From an uncultured Synergistales bacterium (GTDB taxonomy: Bacteria > Synergistota > Synergistia > Synergistales > Aminobacteriaceae), in contig CAJOEM010000004.1 in the NCBI GenBank assembly GCA_905233725.1, positions 18,882 to 82,881 of the forward strand: a stretch of DNA of 64,000 nucleotides. The letters are read 5' to 3'. A program made the translations under genes and the position numbers. The notes under the pieces are model-generated. The model saw only the letters and a program-made list of their open reading frames with translations. It was not told where the DNA came from and did no database searches. Every line of letters begins with the position of its first letter. The stretch's first letter is position 1. This document shows positions 35,180 to 44,325 of the stretch, piece after piece.

Positions 35180-36028
35180 ATGCCGTTCTTATCAATTCAG
35201 CGATCTCACCGAAAATCTGCTGAGACTGACGTTACGGGCTTCGTGATTCAGAAGAGATTGCCGGACGTAATTGCACAGACGCTCGCGGAATTCGAACAAA
35301 AACCGGAGCAAAAACCTGAGCCGCCGGAGATAATTTCGCAACCCGAGCCGGAGCAAAAATCCGAGCAAACGTCAGAACCAGAACTGGAATCAAAACCTGA
35401 ATCGCCGGAGATAATTTCGCAACCCGAGCCGGAGCAAAAATCCGAGCAAACGTCAGAGCCAGAACCGGAATCAAAATCTGAGCCGCCGGAAATAATTTCG
35501 CAGCCTGAACCAGAGCAAAAATCTGAATTGCCGGACGTAATTGCACAGACGCTTGCGGAACTTAAGCCAGAGCCAGAGCCTAAACCGGGATCACAACCTG
35601 AAGATTTCGAGGACAAATACAAATTCAATTCCGGCAAAAGATTCGTCGATGAGAACAAAAATGATTTCGACAAAATGCTTGATGAATTGGAGCGAATCGG
35701 CAAAGATTTTCTCGATTGGGAAACTGAGAAATTCACTGGGAAATTCCTCGACAAGTTCAAGAGTGATGAGCGTTATTCCGATGAAGAAGTTCGTGAGATG
35801 AAATTCGATGCGTTTTTGGGCGGATTCATAAATGCGGCGGCGATGATTTTGCAGGAAAACGGCTATTCGAAAACAGCTTTGAACCGACTGGAGCGAACGA
35901 AAACAGCTGTCACAACAAAAGAACGTATCGAAGAAGAAACTCAAGCAATTAAGACTCGTGTCCAGGAAACTGGTGATATGGTCGATCTGTCAGATATATT
36001 TTCAGGTATTTTGTCATTAGGCGATTGA
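35180..36028 (+). CDS. Protein with Pro/Glu/Gln-rich 27-residue repeats, unknown function
   Basis: Unrecognised (282 aa). No signal peptide. Residues 28-140 are an acidic, proline-rich repeat region of two full and one partial 27-residue units (PEIISQPEPEQKSEQTSEPE core), bracketed by two copies of LPDVIAQTLAE. Residues 155-282 form a charged, mostly helical domain (FDKMLDELERIGKDFLDWE, then GGFINAAAMILQENGYSKTA). The repeat arm may be a flexible spacer. ATG 35180 lies 5 nt after the htpG stop with GGGTGAG upstream, so it is co-translated with the chaperone and might be a client or partner; that is inference. Confidence 0.7.
   Translation: MPFLSIQRSHRKSAETDVTGFVIQKRLPDVIAQTLAEFEQKPEQKPEPPEIISQPEPEQKSEQTSEPELESKPESPEIISQPEPEQKSEQTSEPEPESKSEPPEIISQPEPEQKSELPDVIAQTLAELKPEPEPKPGSQPEDFEDKYKFNSGKRFVDENKNDFDKMLDELERIGKDFLDWETEKFTGKFLDKFKSDERYSDEEVREMKFDAFLGGFINAAAMILQENGYSKTALNRLERTKTAVTTKERIEEETQAIKTRVQETGDMVDLSDIFSGILSLGD
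35258..35560 (+). repeat. 81-bp tandem repeats flanked by 33-bp direct repeats
   Basis: Units of 81 bp begin at 35324, 35405 and 35486 (the third ends near 35527). The array is bracketed by near-identical 33-bp copies at 35258-35290 and 35528-35560 (one mismatch). All are multiples of three or lie in frame, so copy changes would keep the reading frame. Confidence 0.85.
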
Positions 36029-36035
36029 TTAAAGA

Positions 36036-37160
36036 TTGATTAACTTGGAAGATAAATTTGATAAATTTGAACAGGACGAGGGCTTCCAGAATCCCGAAGA
36101 CAGGGCGTTCATGCTGTCGAAAATTCGCAGCGTCTTTGGTAGTGCAGATGCTCCGGCAAAAAATCTCTCGCACAAATCACGCGAAACTCGCAAAACTGAA
36201 ATCCCTGATGATATTTTGCAGCGTCCAATTTCGGATTTGATGGACAACGAGAAAATAGCAAAATTGTTTCAAAGCACGGGCGTTACGATTCGAGAATTGC
36301 TCAACACGTCACAGCCTGAGAATATTCCGGCACTGAAAAAACTCGGCGCAATAGCTGAACTAGAACTTAACAGGAGGCTTAAGAAATTCAAAATGCTCGC
36401 GGAAAATTTTTTCGACGATGAAGCTCCGGATATAAATCTAATCAAGAAACTCGAATCACTCTACGGACTCAAGCGTGTTAGACTTGCTGAATTACTCGGC
36501 ACGTCTGAGGCATCGTTGTCTATAAAGCTCAAGAAAGTCATAAATCGCGGACGTTGGCGCGGGAAAATTCTTGATGAAGATGATGAACAGGTTTTCGCGA
36601 AAATGCACAACGAGAATCATTCACAGGAAATTTCTCACGAAAAGAAATACATGATTCTCAAAGGCGATAATCCCGAAAATCAGGCGTTACTGGTCATGTC
36701 CGATGGGAAAGTGAATTGTTGGCTGAGCGTTGACATGCCCGAGGAACTGCGGCGATTGTTGCTCGAGAACCCGGAGCCGGAAATCATAGACTCAGAGCCA
36801 GAGCCGGATATTCCCGTTGACGAGATTATGACAGCAAACGCAACCGGAAATATTATCTCGATCTTGAAAGAGAAATTTTTCTGCCCGGACGATTATCAGG
36901 GCTTCGCGAATCTCGCAGAAAAACGTGGAATGACAATCGAAGACTACTCGGAGTTTATCTTCGGATTGAAGCTCAAACGCTGGAACTCGCAAATGATAAC
37001 GGATACGAAAATCATAGACTTGTTCGAGAAACGCAAAAACAAGAACGGCAAAATCCCGGCTGCAGTTTCGCGTGAAAACTGGATATATCAATTCGCAAAA
37101 CGCAAAGGCTTCGACAAATTCGGCGATTTCGTGAAATTCTACGGCTACGAACCAGAATGA
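36036..37160 (+). CDS. Conserved-looking hypothetical protein with possible helix-turn-helix
   Basis: Not recognised (374 aa). Hydrophilic, no membrane segment. Residues about 138-160 (RVRLAELLGTSEASLSIKLK) have the look of a helix-turn-helix. A Pro/Glu acidic linker (PEPEIIDSEPEPDIP) separates this half from a C-terminal half containing two similar units: CPDDYQGFANLAEKRGMTIE and YQFAKRKGFDKFGDFVKFYG. The start is a TTG (36036) with only a distant AGG; TTG 36045 is an alternative. It begins 7 nt after the repeat protein and shares its Pro/Glu composition, so the two may act together. Ends at a bidirectional terminator. Confidence 0.65.
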   Translation: MINLEDKFDKFEQDEGFQNPEDRAFMLSKIRSVFGSADAPAKNLSHKSRETRKTEIPDDILQRPISDLMDNEKIAKLFQSTGVTIRELLNTSQPENIPALKKLGAIAELELNRRLKKFKMLAENFFDDEAPDINLIKKLESLYGLKRVRLAELLGTSEASLSIKLKKVINRGRWRGKILDEDDEQVFAKMHNENHSQEISHEKKYMILKGDNPENQALLVMSDGKVNCWLSVDMPEELRRLLLENPEPEIIDSEPEPDIPVDEIMTANATGNIISILKEKFFCPDDYQGFANLAEKRGMTIEDYSEFIFGLKLKRWNSQMITDTKIIDLFEKRKNKNGKIPAAVSRENWIYQFAKRKGFDKFGDFVKFYGYEPE

Positions 37161-37170
37161 ATCAAAATCA

Positions 37171-37220
37171 AAAAACTTCCGGAGAGAGATTAATTATTAA
37201 TTCCCAATCCAGAAGTTTTT
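37171..37220. terminator. Bidirectional terminator between 36036 gene and ilvD
   Basis: AAAAACTTC-GGA pairs with TCC-GAAGTTTTT (one mismatch) around a 24-nt loop. T tracts flank both sides (TTTTTTTT on plus, TTTTTT on minus), serving both convergent units. Confidence 0.75.
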
Positions 37221-37246
37221 TTTGCGCAGAATTTTCGCTTGATATA

Positions 37247-38932
37247 TTATTCGAGAATTGCGCCTTTGTCAGCTGAACTTACAAATCTTGCGTAACGTGC
37301 TAAATATCCGGTCTTGATTTTTGGTTCGGGAGCTTTCCAGATTGCTCTGCGTTTTGATAATTCTTCGTCCGAAACTTTCAGCTCGATTTTGCAGGCATCG
37401 ATGTCAATGCTGATCAAATCGCCCTCGTGAACTAAAGCAATATTCCCGCCTGAAGCCGCCTCCGGTGAAACATGACCAATGCTCGCGCCGCGTGTAGCAC
37501 CTGAGAATCTGCCGTCAGTTATCAACGCAACACTCTTATCAAGTCCCATGCCGCAAATCGCCGACGTCGGATTTAACATTTCGCGCATTCCCGGACCGCC
37601 TTTAGGACCTTCGTAGCGAATCACGACTACATCACCCGGGTTAATTTTCTGAGCGTAAATCGCAGCAATCGCGTCATCTTCGGAGTCAAATACTCTCGCA
37701 CGACCCTCGTGTTTCATCATTGACGCGTCAACAGCCGAGCGTTTCACAACACAGCCGTCAGGAGCAAGATTGCCTTTCAAAACTGCAATGCCGCCAGTTT
37801 TCGAATACGGATTCTCGATTGGGCGAATTATTTCCGGATCAAGATTTTCGGAGTCAGCAATATTCTCGCCTACAGTTTTTCCTGTTGCAGTTATCAGGCT
37901 TGTGTCGATCAAATTCTTCTTCGCGAGTTCCTTCATGACAGCGTAAACTCCGCCAGCACGATCAAGATCTTCCATGAAAGTATCGCCTGCTGGTGCTAAG
38001 TGGCACAAATTCGGAGTCCGTGAGCTAATCTCGTTCGCATCAGCCAGATTAATTTTCACGCCAGCTTCGTTAGCAATCGCTGGAATATGCAGCATCGTGT
38101 TCGTCGAACAGCCAAGTGCCATGTCAACAGCTTCAGCATTCTTGAACGCCTTCTCAGTCAAAATATCGCGTGGACGAATATTTTTCTCGACGAGTTCCAT
38201 AATTTTCATGCCGGTTAATTTCGCGAGCCTGATTCTTGCCGAGTACGGTGCAGGAATAGTCCCGTTACCTTTCAGAGCCATGCCTATAGCTTCGGTTAGA
38301 CAATTCATCGAGTTAGCCGTGTACATTCCTGAGCATGAGCCGCACGATGGACAAGCGTTTTCCGTGTAGTCATTCACGCCAGCTTCGTCGAGTTTTCCGG
38401 CGTGATAAGCTCCGACAGCCTCGAACATGTGACTAAGGCAAGTTCTGCGACCGTCTTTCAAATGCCCAGCCAACATCGGTCCGCCAGCGCAGAAAATCGC
38501 AGGAATATTCACGCGTGCAGCAGCCATTAATAATCCGGGGACGTTCTTGTCACAATTCGGAATCATGACCAGCCCGTCAAACTGATGAGCCATCGCCATT
38601 GCTTCGGTCGAGTCAGCTATCAAGTCACGCGACACAAGCGAATATTTCATGCCCGTATGCCCCATCGCGATCCCGTCACACACAGCTATTGCGGGAAATT
38701 CAATCGGAGTTCCGCCAGCAGCACGAATCCCGGCTTTCACAGCTTCAGTAATTTTGTCGAGATGCATATGCCCCGGCACGATTTCGCTAAAAGAATTTAC
38801 GACACCGATAATCGGGCGTTCGATTTCTTCGCGAGTGAATCCCAGAGCGTAAAGCAAACTCAAATTCGGAGCACGATCAACTCCGGACTTGATATTATTG
38901 CTGCGTAAATTGCTATTTGGAAACTTCGTCAA
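37247..38932 (-). CDS. ilvD: Dihydroxy-acid dehydratase
   Basis: Iron-sulfur enzyme of valine/isoleucine synthesis (561 aa). [20 protein letters not shown] is the family N-terminus. Cluster and active-site segments are intact: [29 protein letters not shown] and [20 protein letters not shown]. The open frame runs much further upstream through ilvC, but the homology begins here; the only nearby start is TTG 38932, seven nt after GGTGA, which overlaps the ilvC end by 20 nt. The two are therefore translationally coupled. Confidence 0.95.
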   Translation of the reverse strand: MTKFPNSNLRSNNIKSGVDRAPNLSLLYALGFTREEIERPIIGVVNSFSEIVPGHMHLDKITEAVKAGIRAAGGTPIEFPAIAVCDGIAMGHTGMKYSLVSRDLIADSTEAMAMAHQFDGLVMIPNCDKNVPGLLMAAARVNIPAIFCAGGPMLAGHLKDGRRTCLSHMFEAVGAYHAGKLDEAGVNDYTENACPSCGSCSGMYTANSMNCLTEAIGMALKGNGTIPAPYSARIRLAKLTGMKIMELVEKNIRPRDILTEKAFKNAEAVDMALGCSTNTMLHIPAIANEAGVKINLADANEISSRTPNLCHLAPAGDTFMEDLDRAGGVYAVMKELAKKNLIDTSLITATGKTVGENIADSENLDPEIIRPIENPYSKTGGIAVLKGNLAPDGCVVKRSAVDASMMKHEGRARVFDSEDDAIAAIYAQKINPGDVVVIRYEGPKGGPGMREMLNPTSAICGMGLDKSVALITDGRFSGATRGASIGHVSPEAASGGNIALVHEGDLISIDIDACKIELKVSDEELSKRRAIWKAPEPKIKTGYLARYARFVSSADKGAILE

Positions 38933-39938
38933 GATTTTCACCGCCACCGTCGCGCCATAACATTTGTTCGCGTAATTGCTTGCCGATAACTTCCATCGGG
39001 TGTTTGGCGAGTGCATCACGCTTTGAGTTAAAGAACGTGCGTCCATTCTTGTTCTCAGCGATCCAACGTCCCGCGAAAGTTCCGTCCTGAATATCACTCA
39101 GAACTTTTCGCATATTCGCCTTGACTTTATCATGCGGCAAAACTCTCGGACCGGACAAATATTCGCCGAACTCCGCCGTGTCAGAAATCGAGTAATTCAT
39201 CGCAGCAATTCCGCCACGGTTCACAAGATCGATTATTAATTTCATTTCGTGAATGCACTCAAAATACGCGTTCTCAGGATCATAGCCAGCCTCGACAAGA
39301 ACTTCGAAGCCGCACTGCATCAAGTCAACAACTCCGCCACATAACACAGTCTGTTCGCCAAATAAATCCGTCTCAGTTTCCTGCTGCATCGTAGTCTGAA
39401 GAACGCCAGCTCTTGCACCGCCGATTCCAGCTATATATGCGAGCGCGATGTCAAGGCATTTCCCGGACGCGTCCTGCTCAACAGCTACTAAACACGGAAC
39501 GCCTTTTCCTGCGACATACTGGCTTCGGACTGTGTGACCCGGACCTTTCGGAGCAGCCATGAAAACATCAACGCCAGCCGGAGCGACAATTTGCTTGTAA
39601 CGAATATTAAATCCGTGTGCGAACGCGATAGCTTTTCCCTCGGTTAAGAACGGTGCGATCTCGTTCTTGTACAAATCAGCCTGTTTCTCGTCATTGATCA
39701 AGATCATGATTATGTCAGCAGCTTTCGTGCATTCACTGACTGTCATGACTGTGAAGCCGTCTTTCTCAGCAACTGGCCAGGATTTCCCGCCTTTGTATAA
39801 TCCGACGATTACATCACAGCCCGAGTCTCTCAAATTCAGCGCGTGTGCGTGACCCTGAGAACCGTAGCCGATAATCGCAATTTTCTTGCCGGTTAATTTT
39901 GCCAAGTCGCAATCTTTTTCGTAATACATGCGTGCCAT
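38913..39938 (-). CDS. ilvC: Ketol-acid reductoisomerase
   Basis: NADPH-dependent second step of branched-chain amino-acid synthesis (341 aa, class I). [11 protein letters not shown] is the usual start, so ATG 39938 is preferred over GTG 39950, which overlaps the GAGGGAG site. The cofactor motif is [17 protein letters not shown]; substrate loop [18 protein letters not shown]; the C-terminal knotted domain includes [12 protein letters not shown] and [20 protein letters not shown]. It heads an ilvC-ilvD operon with a promoter just upstream. No ilvB/ilvN, leader peptide or T-box is visible in the short spacer. Confidence 0.97.
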   Translation of the reverse strand: MARMYYEKDCDLAKLTGKKIAIIGYGSQGHAHALNLRDSGCDVIVGLYKGGKSWPVAEKDGFTVMTVSECTKAADIIMILINDEKQADLYKNEIAPFLTEGKAIAFAHGFNIRYKQIVAPAGVDVFMAAPKGPGHTVRSQYVAGKGVPCLVAVEQDASGKCLDIALAYIAGIGGARAGVLQTTMQQETETDLFGEQTVLCGGVVDLMQCGFEVLVEAGYDPENAYFECIHEMKLIIDLVNRGGIAAMNYSISDTAEFGEYLSGPRVLPHDKVKANMRKVLSDIQDGTFAGRWIAENKNGRTFFNSKRDALAKHPMEVIGKQLREQMLWRDGGGENLDEVSK

Positions 39939-39980
39939 AAAAACGAACACTCCCTCAAAAATTATTAATTAATTCAAAAT

Positions 39981-39989
39981 ATTGTAGCA
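39981..39989 (-). promoter_or_regulatory. Extended -10 promoter for ilvC-ilvD
   Basis: On the minus strand TGC-TACAAT, about 43 nt upstream of ATG 39938. No recognisable -35. Confidence 0.5.
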
Positions 39990-40007
39990 GAAATTTCCCG
40001 AAAAATT

Positions 40008-41060
40008 TTATTTCCCCTTGTCTTTTACAGCGCACAACGTAAACGCGAGGAAAAATCTGATTATCCTGAACAAGCCTATAATTCTAAGCCACACAGAACG
40101 CAAAATTCTCTTGACACACTGAATGCCCCTGTGATGATACATTGGAAGCATAACTGTTGAAGAAGCCGAGTCATTGATTTTATCGATCAGCTCATCGCTA
40201 GTTAAATTCTCACCCCACGCACTTCGAATAAGCATTTTCCAATAGAGACGGTCAACTTGTCTACCCAGAACACCTGACCATGGTTTCCAGTTCCCAGTGA
40301 CATGAATTATGCAGTCCGACAAAGCATCGGCAACCCTGCTGTGATTAAATCTCCCGCTTACGAGCTTGACATCGCCGGAAAAAATCGAGTTTAGAGCAGC
40401 ATGAAATCAACAGCAATTTTGAAAATCGATCCACGTTCACGCATTTTCCTCAAGTTCATTATCAAGACACCGGCGTTTACGTAAGATTCACTGTCGCTGC
40501 CCATGAACTTTCTCCTGCATTTTTCAAGCATACCGTCAAAATTAGCGCGCAATGGTTTAGGTGTAGCTCCTACCAGACTTTTTCCCTCGAAGTCAATGTC
40601 CCAGAAATTTTTTATGTCCAAGTTCACGAGAATATCGCTGTCGAGATAAATCACTTTGTCAAGATCCAAAACTTCCGGAATAAATAGCCTGTACAAAGTC
40701 CCAATCGTCCATATTTCAGAAATTTTCCGGAGTTCGTCAGTGAGTTGGGATTTGTATTTCTCGATATTTACGAACTCGATTTCCTGCGAATATTTCTGAA
40801 CTGTGCGCAAGAATTTCTCGCGGTTATCCTGAGTGAGCGTGTCGTCGTGGAGCAAGTGAATCACAACCGGGCTTTGCGTGTTCTCAAAAATCGAAGTGAT
40901 TACAACTCCGGCGTGTTGAGAATATTTCCCCGAGGGATCATAAATTGCGAGTGCTACGTGAATCGCTGATTCCTGATTCCTGATTCCTGATTCCTGATTC
41001 CTGATTCCTGATTCCTGATTCCTGATTCCTGATTCCTGATTCCATTATCGATTCTGTCAT
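40008..41060 (-). pseudogene. Glycosyltransferase family 8 gene, broken, with heptamer-repeat leader
   Basis: GT8 sugar transferase split over frames. From ATG 41060 the frame passes through eleven 7-bp repeats and then meets a stop. The real GT8 frame is one base off; it begins in the repeats and reads VALAIYDPSGKYSQHAG, then IHLLHDD, DKVIYLDSDILVNLD (the DxD metal site) and SYVNAGVLIMNL, to AVDFMLL and a stop at about 40398. The protein resumes in another frame as ALNSIFSGDVKLVSGRFN and ends at 40008. The segment normally holding a DQD-type motif is missing, so a small out-of-frame deletion is likely. It lies 3' of the radical SAM gene. Family certain; loss of function likely. Confidence 0.8.
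40967..41043 (-). repeat. Eleven perfect TGATTCC heptamers
   Basis: Exactly 77 bp, eleven uninterrupted copies of TGATTCC (GGAATCA on the coding strand). Seven is not a multiple of three, so each slip changes the frame. In frame, three copies encode ESGIRNQ. Confidence 0.97.
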
Positions 41061-41092
41061 TTTCTTACTTGTCAAGCTCCTTTTTACTTAAT

Positions 41093-42883
41093 TTACGATT
41101 TCAAACAATTCAAGCCGCAAGCACCACAGCCGCTTCTGCAATCAAGCGTCAATTTGCAATCATAAGCTTTGTGGCGTTCTCGCAGCAAAAATTCCTTCGT
41201 GATCCCGACATCTATGAAATCCCACGGCAAAATTTCAGATTCAGATCTTTCGCGCGTGTAATCATTCGGGTCAATTCCCAAACTTTCAAAAGCATTCAGC
41301 CAGCGATTCAGATCAAAGCATTCCGTCCAGTTGTCAAATTCAGCACCGTTTCGCCAAGCATGTTCGATCACGTCACAAGTTCTCACATCTCCGCGTGACA
41401 ATACGCCTTCGAGAAAAGTCTGCTCGGGTTCGTGATATGCAATCGTGACATTATGCTCATGATTCTCGGACTTGATAAACCTGCCTTTGTCGCGTAATTC
41501 TTCGATTGAGTTCTGGCGCTCCCATTGAAACGGTGTGTGAGCTTTGGGCACGAAGCCTGAGACACTCACACTAACCGTAACTCGTTTGCGTCCCATTGAG
41601 CGTCCAAGTCTGAGAGTGCGTCTTGCAAGTTCGGAAATCGCCCGCAAATCTTCCTGAGTTTCCGTTGGCAATCCCATCATGAAATATAATTTCACACGTT
41701 CCCAGCCTCGCGAGAAAATTTCGCCCAGGCAGTTCATGATCATCTCGTCAGTCAAGCCCTTGTTGATTACATCGCGCATTCGTTGCGTGCCAGCTTCCGG
41801 GGCAAAAGTTATTCCACCACGACGCGAGTTTACGCCAGATAACCTCTCAGCCAGTCCAACCGAAAAACCGTCCATTCGCAAACTCGGCAAACTCAATCTA
41901 GCTTTGCGTTTCGACAATTCGCCCGACAAATTATCAATCAGGCTCTCGATCCCGGAATAATCGCACGACGCGAGAGATAACAAGCCAACTTCGTCCCAGC
42001 CGGTACTGCGCAAAATTTTCATGATAGATTCGCCAGCTTGATTCACGTCTGATTCGCGCACAGGTCTATTCACCATGCCTGCCTGACAAAATCTGCAGCC
42101 TCGACCACAGCCACGAAATAATTCTATCGCTGCTCTGTCATGAACGACGCTTACACTCGGAACGATCATGCTCGACGGCATGAAGAATTTCTCGGAAACT
42201 TGACGCTGAATCCTGCAATTCTTGTGAATGCTCGGGATATAAACGCCCGGAATATTTTTGCATAGCTCAAGACGTTCGGATAATTCCAGGTCTTTTGCAT
42301 CAGTCAGGACTTCGAGTAATTCAGGCAACACGGCTTCAGAATCTCCGACACAGAATAAATCTATGAATTTGCTGACGGGTTCTGGCACATAAGCTCCGTA
42401 GCCTCCAGCGATTATTAACGGGTCATGTTTTCTGCGATTCTCGGTGCGAATCTCAAGTCCGGCGAGTTGCAGAATCGTTAGTATATTCGTGTACGCAGCC
42501 TCGTGTGGCAATGTGAACGCTATCACATCAAACTCACTCAGAAATTTCTTGCGTTCAACCGAGTAAATCTGCAAGTCATTCTCGCGCATTTTCGCAGCCA
42601 TGTCGTGCCAAACTGAGTACGCCCTGTCAACCAGATAATTTTTCCCGAGCGATTTCACGAACGAGTTTATAATCTGGAAGCCGTAATAGCTCATGCCGAT
42701 CTCATACACATCAGGAAACGTCAGGCAAATTTTTAAACTTGCACTTTCCCAATCGTTTTCACACGAATATTCGCGCCACTCACTGCCAGAATATCTTGAC
42801 GGCCTCGAAACTTGTGATAATAATTTCCATTCAGGGCTGTCGAACTCGTAAAAATTTCTCTCAATACACATGTCAGTACACAT
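41093..42883 (-). CDS. B12-binding/radical SAM protein (TIGR03960-like)
   Basis: Large radical SAM enzyme (596 aa). The N-terminal 200 residues form a B12-binding-like domain (FPDVYEIGMSYYGFQIINS, LIIAGGYGAYVPEP). The SAM cluster is RGCGRGCRFCQAG (CX3CX2C). Later motifs GGITFAPEAGTQRMRDVINK and VKLYFMMGLPTET are typical of the family. The last residues (CRSGCGACGLNC) add a cysteine cluster. In other bacteria a DUF2344 unit is often fused or next; it is absent here. Function is not established, though the gene is commonly found near rodA and ribosomal genes. ATG 42883 overlaps the rodA end by 11 nt. Confidence 0.88.
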   Translation of the reverse strand: MCTDMCIERNFYEFDSPEWKLLSQVSRPSRYSGSEWREYSCENDWESASLKICLTFPDVYEIGMSYYGFQIINSFVKSLGKNYLVDRAYSVWHDMAAKMRENDLQIYSVERKKFLSEFDVIAFTLPHEAAYTNILTILQLAGLEIRTENRRKHDPLIIAGGYGAYVPEPVSKFIDLFCVGDSEAVLPELLEVLTDAKDLELSERLELCKNIPGVYIPSIHKNCRIQRQVSEKFFMPSSMIVPSVSVVHDRAAIELFRGCGRGCRFCQAGMVNRPVRESDVNQAGESIMKILRSTGWDEVGLLSLASCDYSGIESLIDNLSGELSKRKARLSLPSLRMDGFSVGLAERLSGVNSRRGGITFAPEAGTQRMRDVINKGLTDEMIMNCLGEIFSRGWERVKLYFMMGLPTETQEDLRAISELARRTLRLGRSMGRKRVTVSVSVSGFVPKAHTPFQWERQNSIEELRDKGRFIKSENHEHNVTIAYHEPEQTFLEGVLSRGDVRTCDVIEHAWRNGAEFDNWTECFDLNRWLNAFESLGIDPNDYTRERSESEILPWDFIDVGITKEFLLRERHKAYDCKLTLDCRSGCGACGLNCLKS

Positions 42884-43991
42884 GATGCTCTCTCACTTCC
42901 TCAACATAAACACTCGCGACCAAACCCAACGCGACAAAACTTGATAACAACGAACTGCCTCCGTAACTCAGGAACGGCAGCGGCAAGCCAGTAACCGGTG
43001 TCATTCCGATGCTCATGCCGATACTCTCGAAAATCTGAAACCACAGCCAGGTTGCAACTCCAGCGATCAAAATCTTGCAGCGAGAATCTTTGCTGTTCAT
43101 GCCAGTCGCGATTATTCGGAACAGCACGATCAAGAACAGCGCGATTAGAATCATATTGCCGATAAATCCAAACTCCTCAGAAATTACGCTGAATATAAAA
43201 TCCGTGTGAGGCTCGGGTAAAAATCGCAATTTGCTCTGAGTTCCCATCATGAAGCCTTTGCCTGCAAATCCGCCAGAACCGACAGCAATTCTTGACTGGA
43301 TCACGTTATAGCCAGCTCCCAACGGATCGCGCATAGGGTCAAGAAACACAAGTATTCGCATTCTCTGGTAATCTTTCAACACGAAGAAAACCAGAAACGG
43401 AATCGCAGACGCTCCCAAAGCCGCGATACTCAGCAAATATTTCAGCGGAGTTCCTGACGCAATCAACATGCCAAAAGATATTACAAGATACACGAGTGCG
43501 CTGCCTGCATCGGGCTGAATCAAAACCAGAAGCACAGGTATCATGATCAAGCCCAAACTCGCAAGAAACGTTTTCAAATCCAACGGAGGATTTCGCGTAA
43601 GAAATTTCGACATAGTTAATATCAACGAGATTTTCGCAAATTCACTCGGTTGAAATCTCAAGCCGCCAAATCCCAGCCAGCTTTGAGCACCCTTCACTCT
43701 CGGAGCAAGCAAGTCCGTCAAGATTAATAGCAAAATCGTCAGGATAAACAACGGATACGCGCCTTCGAGCAATTTCCTGTGACCGATTAACATAACGCAG
43801 ATCATCGCAGCAAAACTCACAGCAACCCAGCCGATTTGTTTAAACGCCAGATTAAAGCCACGTCCCAGAAATCCGGCTCCAGCACTGTAAACGCAAATCA
43901 CGCCCCATAGCGACAAAAAAAGAACACTGCTCAACAGAATCTTGTCCATTGAGACAGCGTCCTTCTTAAATTCTTCCCAAAGAAACTTCAT
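42873..43991 (-). CDS. rodA: RodA/FtsW-family peptidoglycan polymerase
   Basis: SEDS-family glycosyltransferase for side-wall peptidoglycan (372 aa, about 10 membrane helices). GYNVIQSRIAVGSGGFAGKG, PEPHTDFIFSVISEEFGFIG and GLPLPFLSYGGSSLL are the family signatures. Linkage to minCDE marks it as RodA for rod-shape growth rather than FtsW. It follows minE by 15 nt and overlaps the radical SAM gene. Confidence 0.93.
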   Translation of the reverse strand: MKFLWEEFKKDAVSMDKILLSSVLFLSLWGVICVYSAGAGFLGRGFNLAFKQIGWVAVSFAAMICVMLIGHRKLLEGAYPLFILTILLLILTDLLAPRVKGAQSWLGFGGLRFQPSEFAKISLILTMSKFLTRNPPLDLKTFLASLGLIMIPVLLVLIQPDAGSALVYLVISFGMLIASGTPLKYLLSIAALGASAIPFLVFFVLKDYQRMRILVFLDPMRDPLGAGYNVIQSRIAVGSGGFAGKGFMMGTQSKLRFLPEPHTDFIFSVISEEFGFIGNMILIALFLIVLFRIIATGMNSKDSRCKILIAGVATWLWFQIFESIGMSIGMTPVTGLPLPFLSYGGSSLLSSFVALGLVASVYVEEVREHHVY

Positions 43992-44006
43992 GACTTCATG
44001 AATAGC

Positions 44007-44285
44007 TTAATTTTTGAACTCGATGCTGCCACGCTTAATGCTTATAACCGGAATATTCGCGACGAGTGCGACGGCCTGCTCATCGTGATCAAGATCAATC
44101 TCGATTTTTTCCTGGTCAATGTCCATGTATTTCGTCAAAACCTGAACTATTTCCATTCTCAGACTCTGCAATAATTGCGGTGAAATATCCGTTCTGTCAT
44201 GTATTAACACTATTTTCAATCTGTCCTTCGCTTTCTGACTTGAGTTTTCGTTGCCAGAACCAAAAATCCTCTTCAAAAAATCCAT
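44007..44285 (-). CDS. minE: Cell division topological specificity factor MinE
   Basis: 92 aa. The N-terminal membrane-targeting and MinD-activating part (MDFLKRIFG, KAKDRLKIVLIHDRTDISP) and the C-terminal topological domain (LRMEIVQVLTKYMDIDQEKI) are complete. GGGAGG lies upstream of ATG 44285. Together with MinC and MinD it places the division septum. Confidence 0.95.
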   Translation of the reverse strand: MDFLKRIFGSGNENSSQKAKDRLKIVLIHDRTDISPQLLQSLRMEIVQVLTKYMDIDQEKIEIDLDHDEQAVALVANIPVISIKRGSIEFKN

Positions 44286-44325
44286 GTATTATCTTACCTC
44301 CCGTTCTTTTCTGCGAGATTCATTT

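Noticed and set aside
38933-39097. Upstream extension of the ilvD frame (N-terminal [14 protein letters not shown]...)
   Set aside because: It lies wholly inside ilvC in another frame and precedes the conserved N-terminus; TTG 38932 with a Shine-Dalgarno is the better start.
40967-41043. Heptamer run considered as a CRISPR-like or origin iteron array
   Set aside because: No spacers, unit far too short, and it lies inside a reading frame.
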